Shown piece by piece: positions 11,154 through 23,392 of a DNA stretch of 64,000 nt. A model generated the notes under the pieces. The model was not told where the DNA came from, ran no database searches, and saw only the letters and a list, made by a program, of their open reading frames with translations. Both the position numbers and the translations under genes were made by a program. The first letter of the stretch is position 1. Every line of letters begins with the position of its first letter. The DNA is from Megaustenia siamemsis (lineage: Eukaryota > Mollusca > Gastropoda > Stylommatophora > Ariophantidae): positions 64,120,592-64,184,591 of the forward strand of contig JAVIAB010000101.1 in NCBI GenBank assembly GCA_032433765.1, read 5' to 3'.

Positions 11154-12932
11154 ATAGTTATTTAATGATCATGTCCAGAAAATGGGAGGTCAGATCAAAA
11201 TATAACAATATATGACACAATATTTTATTTGAGAGTAAATTAATCAAATACCTTTGTGTGATAATTAATTTGCGATGATGAAATAAAATATGTTGAATGG
11301 AAACTCTCAAATAGAGCGATCTGGTTTAGTGATACAATTGAAGAAATATAATCACAGACGCTATCAATTGTTTCTCTATTTTCACACGCGAGTATCTAAT
11401 GTGTCCAACGGGATGTTAATCTACAAATACCATTTTTGGAATTGAGCTGAATGTAAAATATGTTAACTTATTTTGATCTTAAAACTGGGGTGCTGAAAGC
11501 ATAATGAGATAGGAAACTATTGTAAGCTCGTACTATTTACGGTACATAATTAATTTGATTAATTTTACGAAGCAATTATATACATCTAAAAATGAAAGAC
11601 TATACACATTTCCCTTGTACCGAATTAACTTCTTTGCACCTGGGAATTCACGTAGACAAAGTATCTCCGCAAGGAATGCCCATGTCAGTGGTATTGACTA
11701 AGATATGTACAACCAAATAACGGAAAAGTATGACCTGAGAGTCATAGATGCATGAGACTATTTAATGAGCAGTTTGGTAGCAAGAGAAGCTGATCTGAAT
11801 TAACAATCACAGTCCATACCGTTAACAGTCATGGTTAAAAGGAAAACCTGACTTAACAGTCAAAGTCCGCATCGTTAACTGTCATAAAGAACAAGGAAAC
11901 TCAACCTGACAGTCACAGTCCGCAAAGATAGCTGTCATAGGTAATAGACAAACCTGATCTGACAGTAACATTGCACACCATTAAATGTCAAAGGTAACAA
12001 ACAAACCCGACTTGACAGCCACAGTCCGTAAAGTCAGCTGTCATACGAAACAGACAACCTGACCTGACAGTCACAGACCACACCGTCAGCTGCCATGAGT
12101 GTTTGTGGAAAAAGCAGATGTATATACAAACAACACTTTACACGAACGATCAGTAACTATACGCATACAAAAAAATGTTGCGATTGGTGGTAAAGTGCGT
12201 TTTGGGATGCCCTGACTGTAATGATTCCGTAAATTGAATACAATAGATAAGAAGATGAAATACACCAAAGTGACCGAACTATGACCCTTGTTAGAATATA
12301 CTATAATAGAAGATGAAACAGAAAAAAGGATGTGAGCCAAGACACATGCTTTTGGTTTTTAAACTCCACTCACTGATTTTTGAACATTACATTATTGTAC
12401 ACTTTAAAATTTGTTATTCAATTTGTATTAGCGATTATAGAGCGATTTTAAAAGGGCAAACATTCTCCACAATGGTAATTTCCCATCTGGATGTCCAATG
12501 CGTCGTCCTCAAAGTTATTACCACGTGATCACAAAAATGGGACAGTTAAAAATAAAATATATTTTTATATATATCATTCCAAAAAAAATAAAAGAGTTGG
12601 TTGGTATGACTAAAAAATGTAAAAAAGTTTACATAGAATGAGAAAGTAAGGGAGACTAACCAAGTAATAGATCAAAATGGTGATTATACTTGTAATGGGA
12701 ATAATTAAGCAAAACTAACAGGGGTGAAACATACTTCTAATATTATTTTATTCTTTATTTCTGAAGAATGGTGTTAGGATGATGTTTTTTTCTCAACTAA
12801 TTATGGTCTGTTTTGCCATTTCTTTCTATCAGCCTCCATCTACCCAAGTAAGTCATGCAGTATGAAAATGATTAAAATGTGAACAAAAAGGTTCATCATA
12901 TTAATTAATAGTTTAATATTTGTATAAAATAT
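11154..12932 (+). repeat. S array monomer 1
   Basis: First full monomer. P block at ~11,802-12,095. It carries the variants CACGTGATCAC (~12,521), AGTAACATTGC (~11,967) and GGTTTTTAAACTCC with five T (~12,355), which keep a 71-codon plus-strand frame open (12,313-12,528). An 84-codon minus-strand frame (12,086-12,340) is also open. Confidence 0.95.
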
Positions 12933-14709
12933 ATAGTTATTTAATGATCATGTCCAGAAGATGGGAGGTCAGATCAAAATATAACAATATATGCCACAAT
13001 ATTTGATGTGAGAGTAAGTTAAGCAAATACCATTGTGTGATAATTAATTTGCGATGATGAAATAAAATATGTTGAATGGAAACTCTCAAATAGAGCGATC
13101 TGGTTTTGTGATACAATTGAAGAAATATAATCACAGACGCTATCAATTGTTTCTCTATTTTCACACGCGAGTATCTAATGTGTCCAACGGGATGTTAATC
13201 TACAAATACCATTTTTGGAATTGAGCTGAATGTAAAACATGTTAACTTATTTTGATCTTAAAACTGGGGTGCTGAAAGCATAATGAGATAGGAAACTATT
13301 GTAAGCTCGTACTATTTATGGTACATAATTAATTTGATTAATTTTACGAAGCAATTATATACATCTAAAAATGAAAGACTATACACATTTCCCTTGTACC
13401 GAATTAACTTCTTTGCACCTGGGAATTCACGTAGACAAAGTATCTCCGCAAGGAATGCCCATGTCAGTGGTATTGACTAAGATATGTACTACCAAATAAC
13501 GGAAGAGTTTGACCTGAGAGTCATAGATGCATGAGACTATTTAATGAGCAGTTTGGTAACAAAGGAAGCTGATCTGAATTAACAATCACAGTCCATACCG
13601 TTAACAGTCATGGTTAAAAGGAAAACCTGACTTAACAGTCAAAGTCCGCATCGTTAACTGTCATAGAGAACAAGGAAACCCAACCTGACAGTCACAGTCC
13701 GCAAAGATAGCTGTCATAGGTAATAGACAAACCTGATCTGACAGTAACATTGCACACCATTAAATGTCAAAGGTAACAAACAAACCCGACTTGACAGCCA
13801 CAGTCCGTAAAGTCAGCTGTCATACGAAACAGACAAACCTGACCTGACAGTCACAGTCCACACCGTCAGCTGCCATGAGTGTTTGTGGAAAAAGCAGATG
13901 TATATACAAACAACACTTTACACGAACGATCAGTAACTATACGCATACAAAAAAATGTTGCGACTGGTGGTAAAGTGCGTTTTGGGATGCCCTGACTGTA
14001 ATGACTCCGTAAATTGAATACAATAGATAAGAATATGAAATACACCAAAGTGATCGAACTATGACCCTTGTTAGAATATACTATAATAGAAGATGAAACA
14101 GAAAAAAGGATGTGAGCCAAGACACATGCTTTTGGTTTTAAACTCCACTCACTGATTTTTGAACATTACATTATTGTACACTTTAAAATTTGTTATTCAA
14201 TTTGTATTAGCGATTATAGAGCGATTTTAAAAGGGCAAACATTCTCCACAATGGTAATTTCCCATCTGGATGTCCAATGCGTCGTCCTCAAAGTTATTAC
14301 CACGGGATCACAAAAATGGGACAGTTAAAAATAAAATATTTTTATATATATATCATTCAAAAAAATAAAAGATTTGGTTGGTATGACTAAAAAATGTAAA
14401 AAAATTTACATAGAATGAGAAAGTAAGGGAGACTAACCAAGTAATAGATCAAAATGGTGATTATACTTGTAATGGGAATAATTAAGCAAAACTAACAGGG
14501 GTGAAACATACTTCTAATATTATTTTATTCTTTATTTCTGAAGAATGGTGTTAGGATGATGTTTTTTTCTCAACTAATTGTGGTCTGTTTTGCCATTTCT
14601 TTCTATCAGCCTCCATCTACCCAAGTAAGTCATGCAGTATGAAAATGATTAAAATGTGAACAAAAAGGTTCATCATATTAATTAATAGTTTAATATTTGT
14701 ATAAAATAT
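12933..14709 (+). repeat. S array monomer 2
   Basis: Variants are CACGGGATCAC (~14,302), AGTAACATTGC (~13,743) and a four-T GGTTTTAAACTCC (~14,133), which shifts the upstream part of the plus-strand frame. The minus-strand 84-codon frame is open at 13,866-14,120. Confidence 0.95.
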
Positions 14710-16487
14710 ATAGTTATTTAATGATCATGTCCAGAAGATGGGAGGTCAGATCAAAATATAACAATATATGCCACAATATTTGATATGAGAGTAAGTTAAG
14801 CAAATACCATTGTGTGATAATTAATTTGCGATGATGAAATAAAATATGTAGAATGGAAACTCTCAAATAGAGCGATCTGGTTTAGTGATACAATTGAAGA
14901 AAGATAATCACAGACGCTATCAATTGTTTCTCTATTTTCACACGCGAGTATCTAATGTGTCCAACGGGATGTTAATCTACAAATACCATTTTTGGAATTG
15001 AGCTGAATGTAAAATATGTTAACTTATTTTGATCTTAAAACTGGGGTGCTGAAAGCATAATGAGATAGGAAACTATTGTAAGCTCGTACTATTTACGGTA
15101 CATAATTAATTTGATTAATTTTACGAAGCAATTATATACATCTAAAAATGAAAGACTATACACATTTCACTTGTACCGAATTAACTTCTTTGCACCTGGG
15201 AATTCACGTAGACAAAGTATCTCCGCAAGGAATGCCCATGTCAGTGGTATTGACTAAGATATGTACTACCAAATAACGGAAGAGTTTGACCTGAGAGTCA
15301 TAGATGCATGGGACTATTTAATGAGCAGTTTGGTAGCAAGAGAAGCTGATCTGAATTAACAATCACAGTCCATACCGTTAACAGTCATGGTTAAAAGGAA
15401 AACCTGACTTAACAGTCAAAGTCCGCATCGTTAACTGTCATAGAGAACAAGGAAACCCAACCTGACAGTCACAGTCCGCAAAGATAGCTGTCATAGGTAA
15501 TAGACAAACCTGATCTGACAGTAACATTGCACACCATTAAATGTCAAAGGTAACAAACAAACCCGACTTGACAGCCACAGTCCGTAAAGTCAGCTGTTAT
15601 ACGAAACAGACAAACCTGACCTGACAGTCACAGTCCACACCGTCAGCTGCCATGAGTGTTTGTGGAAAAAGCAGATGTATATACAAACAACACTTTACAC
15701 GAATGATCAGTAACTATACGCATACAAAAAAATGTTGCGACTGGTGGTAAAGTGCGTTTTGGGATGCCCTGACTGTAATGATTCCGTAAATTGAATACAA
15801 TAGATAAGAATATGAAATACACCAAAGTGATCGAACTATGACCCTTGTTAGAATATACTATAATAGAAGATGAAACAGAAAAAAGGATGTGAGCCAAGAC
15901 ACATGCTTTTGGTTTTAAACTCCACTCACTGATTTTTGAACATTACATTATTGTACACTTTAAAATTTGTTATTCAATTTGTATTAGCGATTATAGAGCG
16001 ATTTTAAAAGGGCAAACATTCTCCACAATGGTAATTTCCCATCTGGAAGTCCAATGCGTCGTCCTCAAAGTTATTACCACGGGATCACAAAAATGGGACA
16101 GTTAAAAATAAAATATTTTTATATATATATCATTCAAAAAAAATAAAAGATTTGGTTGGTATGACTAAAAAATGTAAAAAAGTTTACATAGAATGAGAAA
16201 GTAAGGGAGACTAACCAAGTAATAGATCAAAATGGTGATTATACTTGTAATGGGAATAATTAAGCAAAACTAACAGGGGTGAAACATACTTCTAATATTA
16301 TTTTATTCTTTATTTCTGAAGAATGGTGTTAGGATGATGTTTTTTTCTCAACTAATTGTGGTCTGTTTTGCCATTTCTTTCTATCAGCCTCCATCTACCC
16401 AAGTAAGTCATGCAGTATGAAAATGATTAAAATGTGAACAAAAAGGTTCATCATATTAATTAATAGTTTAATATTTGTATAAAATAT
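14710..16487 (+). repeat. S array monomer 3
   Basis: Variants are CACGGGATCAC (~16,079), AGTAACATTGC (~15,520), four-T run (~15,911), and CATCTGGAAGTCC where the others have CATCTGGATGTCC. The minus-strand 84-codon frame is open at 15,643-15,897. Confidence 0.95.
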
Positions 16488-18266
16488 ATAGTTATTTAAT
16501 GATCATGTCCAGAAGATGGGAGGTCAGATCAAAATATAACAATATATGCCACAATATTTGATGTGAGAGTAAGTTAAGCAAATACCATTGTGTGATAATT
16601 AATTTGCGATGATGAAATAAAATATGTAGAATGGAAACTCTCAAATAGAGCGATCTGGTTTAGTGATACAATTGAAGAAAGATAATCACAGACGCTATCA
16701 ATTGTTTCTCTATTTTCACACGAGAGTATCTAATGTGTCCAACGGGATGTTAATCTACAAATACCATTTTTGGAATTGAGCTGAATGTAAAATATGTTAA
16801 CTTATTTTGATCTTAAAACTGGGGTGCTGAAAGCATAATGAGATAGGAAACTATTGTAAGCTCGTACTATTTACGGTACATAATTAATTTGATTAATTTT
16901 ACGAAGCAATTATATACATCTAAAAATGAAAGACTATACACATTTCCCTTGTACCGAATTAACTTCTTTGCACCTGGGAATTCACGTAGACAAAGTATCT
17001 CCGCAAGGAATGCCCATGTCAGTGGTATTGACTAAGATATGTACTACCAAATAACGGAAGAGTTTGACCTGAGAGTCATAGATGCATGAGACTATTTAAT
17101 GAGCAGTTTGGTAACAAAGGAAGCTGATCTGAATTAACAATCACAGTCCATACCGTTAACAGTCATGGTTAAAAGGAAAACCTGACTTAACAGTCAAAGT
17201 CCGCATCGTTAACTGTCATAGAGAACAAGGAAACCCAACCTGACAGTCACAGTCCGCAAAGATAGCTGTCATAGGTAATAGACAAACCTGATCTGACAGT
17301 TACATTGCACACCATTAAATGTCAAAGGTAACAAACAAACCCGACTTGACAGCCACAGTCCGTAAAGTCAGCTGTCATACGAAACAGAGAAACCTGACCT
17401 GACAGTCACAGTCCACACCGTCAGCTGCCATGAGTGTTTGTGGAAAAAGCAGATGTATATACAAACAACACTTTACACGAATGATCAGTAACTATACGCA
17501 TACAAAAAAATGTTGCGATTGGTGGTAAAGTGCGTTTTGGGATGCCCTGACTGTAATGATTCCGTAAATTGAATACAATAGATAAGAATATGAAATACAC
17601 CAAAGTGACCGAACTATGACCCTTGTTAGAATATACTATAATAGAAGATGAAACAGAAAAAAAGATGTGAGCCAAGACACATGCTTTTGGTTTTTAAACT
17701 CCACTCACTGATTTTTGAACATTACATTATTGTACACTTTAAAATTTGTTATTCAATTTGTATTAGCGATTATAGAGCGATTTTAAAAGGGCAAACATTC
17801 TCCACAATGGTAATTTCCCATCTGGATGTCCAATGCGTCGTCCTCAAAGTTATTACCACGGGATCACAAAAATGGGACAGTTAAAAATAAAATATTTTTA
17901 TATATATATCATTCAAAAAAAATAAAAGATTTGGTTGGTATGACTAAAAAATGTAAAAAAGTTTACATAGAATGAGAAAGTAAGGGAGACTAACCAAGTA
18001 ATAGATCAAAATGGTGATTATACTTGTAATGGGAATAATTAAGCAAAACTAACAGGGGTGAAACATACTTCTAATATTATTTTATTCTTTATTTCTGAAG
18101 AATGGTGTTAGGATGATGTTTTTTTCTCAACTAATTGTGGTCTGTTTTGCCATTTCTTTCTATCAGCCTCCATCTAACCAAGTAAGTCATGCAGTATGAA
18201 AATGATTAAAATGTGAACAAAAAGGTTCATCATATTAATTAATAGTTTAATATTTGTATAAAATAT
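16488..18266 (+). repeat. S array monomer 4
   Basis: Variants are CACGGGATCAC (~17,858), AGTTACATTGC (~17,298) and five-T run (~17,690). The plus-strand frame is open to 78 codons (17,648-17,884) because GGG replaces the usual TGA stop. It shares CACGAGAGTATC (~16,720) with monomer 5. Confidence 0.95.
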
Positions 18267-20057
18267 ATTGTTATTTAATGATCATGTCCAGAAGATGGGA
18301 GGTCAGATCAAAATATAACAATATATGCCACAATATTTGATATGAGAGTAAGTTAAGCAAATACCATTGTGTGATAATTAATTTGCGATGATGAAATAAA
18401 ATATGTAGAATGGAAACTCTCAAATAGAGCGATCTGGTTTAGTGATACAATTGAAGAAAGATAATCACAGACGCTATCAATTGTTTCTCTATTTTCACAC
18501 GAGAGTATCTAATGTGTCCAACGGGATGTTAATCTACAAATACCATTTTTGGAATTGAGCTGAATGTAAAATATGTTAACTTATTTTGATCTGAAAACTG
18601 GGGTGCTGAAAGCACAATGAGATAGGAAACTATTGTAAGCTCGTACTATTTACGGTACATAATTAATTTGATTAATTTTACGAAGCAATTATATACATCT
18701 AAAAATGAAAGACTATACACATTTCACTTGTACCGAATTAACTTCTTTGCACCTGGGAATTCACGTAGACAAAGTATCTCCGCAAGGAATGCCCATGTCA
18801 GTGGTATTGACTAAGATATGTACTACCAAATAACGGAAGAGTTTGACCTGAGAGTCATAGATGCATGGGACTATTTAATGAGCAGTTTGGTAGCAAGAGA
18901 AGCTGATCTGAATTAACAATCACAGTCCATACCGTTAACAGTCATGGTTAAAAGGAAAACCTGACTTAACAGTCAAAGTCCGCATCGTTAACTGTCATAG
19001 GGAACAAGGAAACCCAACCTGACAGTCAGTCACAGTTCGCAAAGATAGCTGTCATAGGTAATAGACAAACCTGATCTGACAGTTACATTGCACACCATTA
19101 AATGTCAAAGGTAACAAACAAACCCGACTTGACAGCCACAGTCCGTAAAGTCAGCTGTCATACGAAACAGAGAAACCTGACCTGACAGTCACAGTCCACA
19201 CCGTCAGCTGCCATGAGTGTTTGTGGAAAAAGCAGATGTATATACAAACAACACTTTACACGAATGATCAGTAACTATACGCATACAAAAAAATGTTGCG
19301 ATTGGTGGTAAAGTGCGTTTTGGGATGCCCTGACTGTAATGATTCCGTAAATTGAATACAATAGATAAGAATATGAAATACACCAAAGTGACCGAACTAT
19401 GACCCTTGTTAGAATATACTATAATAGAAGATGAAACAGAAAAAAGGATGTGAGCCAAGACACATGCTTTTGGTTTTTAAACTCCACTCACTGATTTTTG
19501 AACATTACATTATTGTACACTTTAAAATTTGTTATTCAATTTGTATTAGCGATTATAGAGCGATTTTAAAAGGGCAAACATTCTCCACAATGGTAATTTC
19601 CCATCTGGATGTCCAATGCGTCGTCCTCAAAGTTATTACCACGTGATCACAAAAATGGGACAGTTAAAAATAAAATATTTTTTTATATATATCATTCCAA
19701 AAAAAATAAAAGATTTGGTTGGTATGACTAAAAAATGTAAAAAAGTTTACATAGAATGAGAAATGAGAAAGTAAGGGAGACTAACCAAGTAATAGATCAA
19801 AATGGTGATTATACTTGTAATGGGAATAATTAAGAAAAACTAACAGGGGTGAAACATACTTCTAATATTATTTTATTCTTTATTTCTGAAGAATGGTGTT
19901 AGGATGATGTTTTTTTCTCAACTAATTATGGTCTGTTTTGCCATTTCTTTCTATCAGCCTCCATCTACCCAAGTAAGTCATGCAGTATGAAAATGATTAA
20001 AATGTGAACAAAAAGGTTCATCATATTAATTAATAGTTTAATATTTGTATAAACTAT
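18267..20057 (+). repeat. S array monomer 5
   Basis: This is the longest monomer (1791 bp). It has an 8-bp tandem duplication GAGAAATGAGAAAG (~19,757) and a 4-bp duplication GACAGTCAGTCACAG (~19,021). Other variants are CACGTGATCAC, AGTTACATTGC and five-T run. Both small frames are open (plus 19,431-19,646; minus 19,204-19,458). Confidence 0.95.
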
Positions 20058-21840
20058 ATAGTTATTTAATGATCATGTCCAGAAGATGGGAGGTCAGATC
20101 AAAATATAACAATATATGCCACAATATTTGATGTGAGAGTAAGTTAAGCAAATACCATTGTGTGATAATTAATTTGCGATGATGAAATAAAATATGTAGA
20201 ATGGAAACTCTCAAATAGAGCGATCTGGTTTAGTGATACAATTGAAGAAATATAATCACAGACGCTATCAATTGTTTCTCTATTTTCACACGCGAGTATC
20301 TAATGTGTCCAACGGGATGTTAATCTACAAATACCATTTTTGGAATTGAGCTGAATGTAAAATATGTTAACTTATTTTGATTTGAAAACTGGGGTGCTGA
20401 AAGCATAATGAGATAGGAAACTATTGTAAGCTCGTACTATTTACGGTACATAATTAATTTGATTAATTTTACGAAGCAATTATATACATCTAAAAATGAA
20501 AGACTATACACATTTCCCTTGTACCGAATTAACTTCTTTGCACCTGGGAATTCACGTAGACAAAGTATCTCCGCAAGGAATGCCCATGTCAGTGGTATTG
20601 ACTAAGATATGTACTACCAAATAACGGAAGAGTTTGACCTGAGAGTCATAGATGCATGGGACTATTTAATGAGCAGTTAGGTAGCAAGAGAAGCTGATCT
20701 GAATTAACAATCACAGTCCATACCGTTAACAGTCATGGTTAAAAGGAAAACCTGACTTAACAGTCAAAGTCCGCATCGTTAACTGTCATAGGGAACAAGG
20801 AAACCCAACCTGACAGTCAGTCACAGTCCGCAAAGATAGCTGTCATAGGTAATAGACAAACCTGATATGACAGTTACATTGCACACCGTTAAATGTCAAA
20901 GGTAACAAACAAACCCGACTTGACAGCCACAGTCCGTAAAGTCAGCTGTCATACGAAACAGACAAACCTGACCTGACAGTCACAGTCCACACCGTCAGCT
21001 GCCATGAGTGTTTGTGGAAAAAGCAGATTTATATACAAACAACACTTTACACGAACGATCAGTAACTATACGCATACAAAAAAATGTTGCGATTGGTGGT
21101 AAAGTGCGTTTTGGGATGCCCTGACTGTAATGATTCCGTAAATTGAATACAATACATAAGAATATGAAATACACTAAAGTGACCGAACTATGACCCTTGT
21201 TAGAATATACTATAATAGAAGATGAAACAGAAAAAAGGATGTGAGCCAAGACACATGCTTTTGGTTTTAAACTCCACTCACTGATTTTTGAACATTACAT
21301 TATTGTACACTTTAAAATTTGTTATTCAATTTGTATTAGCGAATATAGAGCGATTTTAAAAGGGCAAACATTCTCCACAATGGTAATTTCCCATCTGGAT
21401 GTCCAATGCGTCGTCCTCAAAGTTATTACCACGTGATCACAAAAATGGGACAGTTAAAAATAAAATATTTTTTTATATATATCATTCCAAAAAAAATAAA
21501 AGATTTGGTTGGTATGACTAAAAAATGTAAAAAAGTTTACATAGAATGAGAAAGTAAGGGAGACTAACCAAGTAATAGATCAAAATGGTGATTATACTTG
21601 TAATGGGAATAATTAAGCAAAACTAACAGGGGTGAAACATACTTCTAATATTATTTTATTCTTTATTTCTGAAGAATGGTGTTAGGATGATGTTTTTTTC
21701 TCAACTAATTGTGGTCTGTTTTGCCATTTCTTTCTATCAGCCTCCATCTACCCAAGTAAGTCATGCAGTATGAAAATGATTAAAATGTGAACAAAAAGGT
21801 TCATCATATTAATTAATAGTTTAATATTTGTATAAAATAT
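20058..21840 (+). repeat. S array monomer 6
   Basis: It shares the 4-bp duplication GACAGTCAGTCACAG (~20,811) with monomer 5, which points to a direct exchange between neighbours. Other variants are CACGTGATCAC, AGTTACATTGC and four-T run. The minus-strand 84-codon frame is open at 20,995-21,249. Confidence 0.95.
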
Positions 21841-22670
21841 ATAGTTATTTAAAAGTCATGTCCAGAAGATGGGATGTCAGATCAAAATATAACAATATAT
21901 GCCACAATATTTGATGTGAGAGTAAGTTAAGCAAATACCATTGTGTGATAATTAATTTGCGATGATGAAATAAAATATGTAGAATGGAAACTCTCAAATA
22001 GAGCGATCTGGTTTAGTGATATAATTGAAGAAAGATAATTACAGACGCTATCAATTGTTTCTCTATTTCTCACATTCGAGTATCTATTGTGTCCATCGGG
22101 ATGTTAATCTACAAATACCATTTTTGGAATTGAGCTGAATGTAAAATATGTTAACCTATTTTTATCTAAAAACTGGGGTGCTGAAAGCATAATGAGATAG
22201 AATATAATTGTAAGCCCGTGCTATTTATTGTATGCAAGTAATTTGCTTAATTAGCTGGAAATTCACGTACACAAAGTATATATGCAAGGAATTCCCAATG
22301 TCTTTGGTGTTGATTCCGATATGTGCTACCGTATAATGCAAGAGCTGGACCTGACATGTAAAAGGAAAACTGACCTGAAATGTACACTTGACATAAAAAA
22401 AAAATATTACGTGTAAAATGGAAACCTAGTCTGACAACCACAGTCCGACCCGTTAACTAGCATGGGTAAAATGCAAACCTGATCTGACAACCGCAGTCAG
22501 CTCCGTTAACTATAAAGGGTAAAAGACAAACCTGACATGACAGTTACAGTCCGCACCATTAAATAGCATGTGTAAAAGGCAAACCTAATATGACAATCAC
22601 AGTTGTCACCGTTGTCTGTCATTGGTAACAGACAAACCCGACTTGACAATCACAGTCCATAAAGTCAGCT
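21841..22670 (+). repeat. Partial seventh S monomer and divergent array edge
   Basis: The first ~350 bp match the array, then similarity drops to that of the long-form S. About 100 bp are missing at ~22,252, where AATTTGCTTAATTA joins CTGGAAATTCACG. The rest (22,253-22,670) is S1 with a P block close to the one at 9.55 kb. It ends abruptly in AAAGTCAGCT where LINE-C begins. Confidence 0.85.
22438..22670 (+). repeat. P block: 53-bp tandem repeats (~4.4 units)
   Basis: It shares specific variants with the 9.55-kb block (CCGTTAACTAGCATGGG; CCGCAGTCAGCTCCG). This supports the array having been placed inside an older long-form S pair. It is truncated by the LINE-C boundary. Confidence 0.8.
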
Positions 22671-23331
22671 CAGTCATCCATTTCTTCCTTGAATTTGTCC
22701 TCACTGTTGTATGAAATCTTTTGATGTTTGTTGCATTGACTCTTTTAGCATTTCCCACTGTTCATCAATGCTTAGTATCTTCTCTATTGCATTGTACCGG
22801 TTCTGAATTGTGATTTTATATTTGCCTTGCAGCTTCTTGTCTGATTTTAGTAAATCTCAATTTAACTTGATGTTAACTGAGGCTCGTTTTGTTGTTTTTA
22901 ATTTTACTCTAAGCTTTCCCACAACTGGTACATGATCACTATTGCAATCTGCCCCTGGTCTAGTTTTCACACACACCAGAATGTTTCGAAATATATTGCT
23001 TATCATTATATTATCAATTTGATTACGTGCGTTGTCCCATGGGCTTTTCCATGTCCACAGACGTCTTGGATGTTGCTTAAACCAGGTGTTTCCTATCATC
23101 ATCTTGTGTGTTCTTGCCCATTCAATAAGTTTTTCACCTCTTTCATTCCTCTAGCCTAAGCCCTAATGACCACCTACTTCCTCAACTCTTTCCTTTCCTA
23201 CTTTTCCGTTAAAATCCCCTAGAACTAATGTGTTTTCATGCGGTTTGCATTTATGAAGTGCCTCATTAACTCGATGTAAAATTTATCAATTGTTTCCTCT
23301 AGACTGTCTACTGTTGCTGCATAAACTTGTA
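22671..23331 (-). pseudogene. LINE-C copy 1a: endonuclease C-terminus and linker (RTE/BovB-like)
   Basis: Minus-strand coding for the second half of an APE endonuclease. It has IKLIQVYAATVDS (~23,340 downward), FKQHPRRLWTWKSP (~23,060), RNQIDNIMIS (~23,010) and GADCNSDHVPVVGKL (~22,940), the DH-containing catalytic end. After this comes the linker leading to RT (QWEMLKESMQQTSKDF, ~22,740). The style matches RTE-clade elements. The element stops at ~22,671, before RT. Frameshifts occur near 22,858 and 23,180. It continues past the Penelope-like insertion at 28,087. Confidence 0.85.
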
Positions 23332-23392
23332 TAAGTTTTATGTCAGGAACAGGCAAATAATTGCAATGCTGCGGTAAAGCTGGTAGCAAAAA

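Larger units (their letters stand above)
11154..22252 (+). repeat. S macrosatellite array, six monomers of ~1.78 kb plus a partial seventh
   Basis: The landmark ATAGTTATTTAATGATCATG recurs at 11154, 12933, 14710, 16488, 18267 and 20058, with a variant at 21841, giving spacings of 1779, 1777, 1778, 1779, 1791 and 1783. Monomers are near-identical by eye (roughly 97-99%). No TE interrupts them. All share a deletion of ~180 bp relative to the long-form S. This is a head-to-tail tandem array. Confidence 0.95.

Noticed and set aside
11154..22252. Long terminal repeats of an LTR retrotransposon
   Set aside because: Monomers are tandem without internal gag-pol, no TG...CA ends, primer-binding site or polypurine tract was found, and the LINEs between S copies are non-LTR.
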